Assembly (NCBI GenBank): GCA_012295275.1 | Contig: CM022665.1 | Location: 49,141,820 to 49,205,819, forward strand | DNA: 64,000 bases | Origin: Chrysomallon squamiferum | Taxonomy: Eukaryota > Mollusca > Gastropoda > Neomphalida > Peltospiridae | Direction of reading: 5' to 3' | Shown: in pieces, positions 61,251-64,000 of the stretch | Layout: the number at the start of each line of letters is the position of its first letter | Position numbering within the stretch: position 1 is the first letter of the stretch | Notes under the pieces: generated by a model | The model's database searches: none | What the model was told of the DNA's origin: nothing | The model's input: only the letters and a program-made list of their open reading frames with translations | Position numbers and translations under genes: made by a program

Positions 61251-61294
61251 GAATCAGAAATCGCTGGTGAGAGGAAGAAACTGAACCGGTTACG
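61251..61294 (+). pseudogene. Linker exon C with 1-nt deletion
   Basis: 44 nt with the same ggtgagagg deletion as unit 7 of the first array, plus two substitutions. Frame is kept only if it is skipped. Confidence 0.68.
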
Positions 61295-61473
61295 GTAAGT
61301 GAAAATCTGAGCACATGGTTCAAGAACTTCTGAGCAGATTAGATGTCAGTTCAGTGTTACCAGGATTGGAATCTGCTGGTAAGAGTTTGGTCACTAGATG
61401 TTGTGGTGTTGTTTTTAGTGATTCTCATCAAAGTTCTTCACAGCTTTGCGACAATAATTTACTAATCTTTCAG

Positions 61474-61645
61474 CTGTCCAGTCTTCTGTTTGAAAACTCC
61501 TTTTCATCAGCCCCGCCATTGAAAACACCAGGTCACAGCGACTACGTCGACGTACAAAGACGCATTTCGTCTTTTGAACAGCGGTGGCCTCATTCTGACA
61601 ACCAGTCTCCGACAGAACTGGCAGAAGCCGGTTTCTTCTTCTCTG
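61474..61645 (+). CDS. BIR exon A, second array unit 1
   Basis: Intact 172 nt; GHSDYV for CHSDYV just before the BIR. Pairs with B at 62581. Confidence 0.8.
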
Positions 61646-62580
61646 GTTAGTGCAACTCTTACTTAATTAGTAGAAATCTTCACATTTTAATAATCATTTG
61701 AAAATCTTCTTCCTCTAATTTATACTTCTACCATATAAATAGTTTTTATCTTAATGTTACTTTCAATAGCAACTTCAAATACTTGACGTCTTAATAGTCA
61801 CTGGAACATTTGTCCATTTTAATAGTCGTTTAAAATCTGACATTTCAATTGATTTTCAAAACGTTAGGTATTTTAACAATAATTTAGAATCTTTGACATT
61901 ATAATACTGAATTCAATTTTTCACCATTTTAATGTTCATCTCGAATTTTAAAGTTCTGATAGAAATTTAGATTTTCATTTGTATACGTATTTTAACTGTC
62001 GTTTGACTTTTTTGACAGTTAAATAGTTCTGTGAAGTTACTGACTGTTTGACAGTCTTTTGAAATTCTTTTCTATTTCCAAATTTTACAGCACGAAATAT
62101 ACATTGTTACCAGTACTAGGCATCTGATTATTGTTACAGACGAAATAAATAAATAAATAAATTAATTAATTAATTTAAAAAGTCATCTAAGAACTTGGAA
62201 GAAAAACAGAGCTTATTTTTAATTCACGACATTTGTCCGTATAGTTTATATTGCAATTTAGTTTCTAAATGTTCTCTTCTGGCTGTTGCTGCTTTTTTTT
62301 TGTTGTTGTTTTTATATGAAACTCAGTATGAACATTTGTCTGACTTTAGTTAAGAGGAAACAAAAAAATAACAAGAAGAACAAAAATATAAAACACAAAC
62401 ATAATTTCTTTGTTGTATTATTTCATTTTCGTTGTTATTGTATATCACAGTTCCACATAATATTATTCTCCTGTTAAACTGCCGTGCGTATGTCTGTGTC
62501 TGTTTGTGTGTCAGTGTGTTGTGTTGATTAGTGAGTAGAAATGTATACAATTATGAACAAGCTCATTTATGTGTACACAG

Positions 62581-62759
62581 GCAAAACACGTGATAGCACG
62601 TCCTGCTTTCACTGCGGCGGAGGTCTTTCTAATTGGATGCAGGGACAAAACCCTTACGTGGAACACGCCAGATGGTTTCCAGAATGCGATTTCATCAGAC
62701 ATGTGAAGGGAGACAATTTTGTGGATTTGGTACAAGAAATGGATGAAATTGAAGAGGAG
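62581..62759 (+). CDS. BIR exon B, second array unit 2
   Basis: Intact 179 nt; tail EMDEIEEE instead of EMDENEEQ. Donor GAG/gtaagt. Confidence 0.78.
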
Positions 62760-62835
62760 GTAAGTAGTCGACATTTTTAACTTTACCACGAAAATTTTAA
62801 ACTTGTATATAGATGTGTACCGGTGTTTTCACTAG

Positions 62836-62880
62836 GAATCAGAAATCGCTGGTGATGAGGAATAAACTGAACCCGTTACG
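62836..62880 (+). pseudogene. Linker exon C with an in-frame stop
   Basis: 45 nt, but GAA to TAA gives ESEIAGDEE-stop. Both C exons of this array are therefore damaged, by different lesions. Confidence 0.7.
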
Positions 62881-63059
62881 GTAAGTGAAAATCTGAGCAC
62901 ATGGTTCAAGAACTTCTGAGCAGATTAGATGTCAGTTCAGTGTTACCAGGATTGGAATCTGCTGGTAAGAGTTTTGTCACTGGATGTTGTGGTGTTCTTT
63001 TTAGTGATTCTCATCAAAGTTCTTCACAGCTTTGTGTCAATAATTTACTAATCTTTCAG

Positions 63060-63231
63060 CTGTCCAGTCTTCTATTTGAAAACTCCTTTTCATCAGCCCC
63101 GCCATCGAAAACACCACGTCACAGCGACTACGTCGACGTACAAAGACGCATTTCGTCTTTTGGACAGCAGTGGCCTCATTCTGACAACCAGTCTCCGACA
63201 GAACTGGCAGAAGCCGGTTTCTTCTTCTCTG
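63060..63231 (+). CDS. BIR exon A, second array unit 2
   Basis: Intact 172 nt with small changes (PSKTPRHSDY, SFGQQWP). Its partner exon B lies beyond the window. Confidence 0.78.
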
Positions 63232-64000
63232 GTTAGTGCAACTCTTACTTAATTAGTAGAAATCTTCACATTTTAATAATCATTTGAAAATCGTCTTCCT
63301 CTAATTTATACTTCTACCATATAAATAGTTTTTATCTTAATGTTACTTTCAATAGCAACTTCAAATACTTGACGTCTTAATAGTCACTGGAACATTTGTC
63401 CATTTTAATAGTCGTTTAAAATCTGACATTTCAATTGATTTTCAAAATGTTAGGTATTTTAAAAATAATTTAGAATCTTTGACATTATAATACTGAATTC
63501 AATTTTTCACCATTTTAATCTTCATCTCGAATTTTAAAGTGCTGATAGAAATTTAGATTTTCATTTGTATACGTATTTTAACTGTCGTTTGACTTTTTTG
63601 ACAGTTAAATAGTCCTGTGAAGTTACTGACTGTTTGACAGTCTTTTGAAATTCTTTTATAATTCCAATATTTACAGTATGAAATATACATTGTTACTAGT
63701 ACTAGGCATCTGATTATTGTTACAGACGAAATAAATAAATAAATTTAAAAAGTCATCTAAGAACTTGGAGCAAAAACACAGCTTATTTTTAATTCACGAC
63801 ATTTGTCCGTATAGTTTATATTGCAATTTAGTTTCTAAATGTTCTGTTCTGGCTGTTGCTGCTTTTTTTTGTTGTTGTTTTTATTATGAAACTCAGTATG
63901 AACATTTGTCTGACTTTAGTTAAGAGGAAACAAAAAAATAACAAGAAGAACAAAAATATAAACACAAAAATAATTTCTTTGTTGTATTATTTCATTTTCG
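63232..64000 (+). other. Intron of the 1.58 kb unit, cut by the window end
   Basis: Follows the standard intron to 'gttgtattatttcattttcg', which in other units lies about 120-200 bp before the next exon B. Confidence 0.8.

Larger units (their letters stand above)
60061..64000 (+). repeat. Second array of ~1.58 kb BIR units, continuing past the window
   Basis: Exon B starts at 60996 and 62581, 1,585 bp apart, with the same introns as the first array. The copies carry their own shared variants (ttaattaatt near 60580 and 62160, 'aaaaacagagc'). These are also seen in the last partial unit of the first array (32560-32610), so that unit and this array are sisters. Confidence 0.88.

Overview
This is AT-rich, microsatellite-rich eukaryotic DNA. 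It has short GT-AG exons in long introns, no operons, and no rRNA or tRNA that I can see. The recognisable proteins are inhibitor-of-apoptosis (IAP) family modules: BIR zinc-binding domains and IAP-type RING fingers. Large tandem BIR/IAP expansions are known in molluscs (bivalves, gastropods). A mollusc or similar invertebrate fits, but the species cannot be named from sequence alone. All usable coding signals are on the + strand. Most long open frames on the - strand are shadows of simple repeats or exons.

Layout. (1) 1-3.5 kb: two ~1.4 kb units, each with a very short phase 1-1 exon (51 or 42 nt) and a dead 26-codon exon. (2) 3.5-19.67 kb: a tandem array of ~1 kb exon-intron units. Each carries one 78 or 81 nt symmetric phase 1-1 exon encoding a 26-27 aa amphipathic repeat; 14 are intact and 3 decayed. 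(3) 19.68-21.72 kb: a 2 kb purine-rich minisatellite fused to both neighbouring arrays. (4) 21.72-32.90 kb: seven near-identical ~1.58 kb units, each with three exons: B (C-terminal half of a BIR, 179 nt), C (acidic linker, 45 nt) and A (linker plus N-terminal half of a BIR, 172 nt). A of one unit plus B of the next makes one BIR, so each unit adds exactly 132 codons. (5) 32.9-34.3 kb: a coding-like 10-aa (DGNE) repeat, a relic of a RING unit that lost its RING exon, and an inverted fragment of a dispersed element. (6) 34.4-39.6 kb: gene-poor duplicated DNA with candidate promoter/5' exon sequence. (7) 39.7-48.9 kb: IAP 3' modules, namely a one-exon BIR, several BIR C-halves, two intact RING exons in a 2.2 kb tandem duplication, and a third dead RING. 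(8) 49-58 kb: gene-poor, largely a second copy of region 6, plus a 39-bp minisatellite. (9) 58.2-64 kb: a second, shorter gene start in which a short phase-1 exon lies directly before BIR exons, followed by more 1.58 kb units running off the window.

How it fits together. Phases agree throughout. The small repeat exons are phase 1-1, the BIR is split at phase 1, and linker exon C is phase 0-0. The small-exon arrays can therefore splice in frame onto BIR exons, and modules can be skipped or multiplied without changing frame. The best reading is a locus of modular poly-BIR, RING-ended IAP genes growing and decaying by unequal exchange, with several breakpoints inside exons. The continuity of any one transcript across the window is inferred, not seen.
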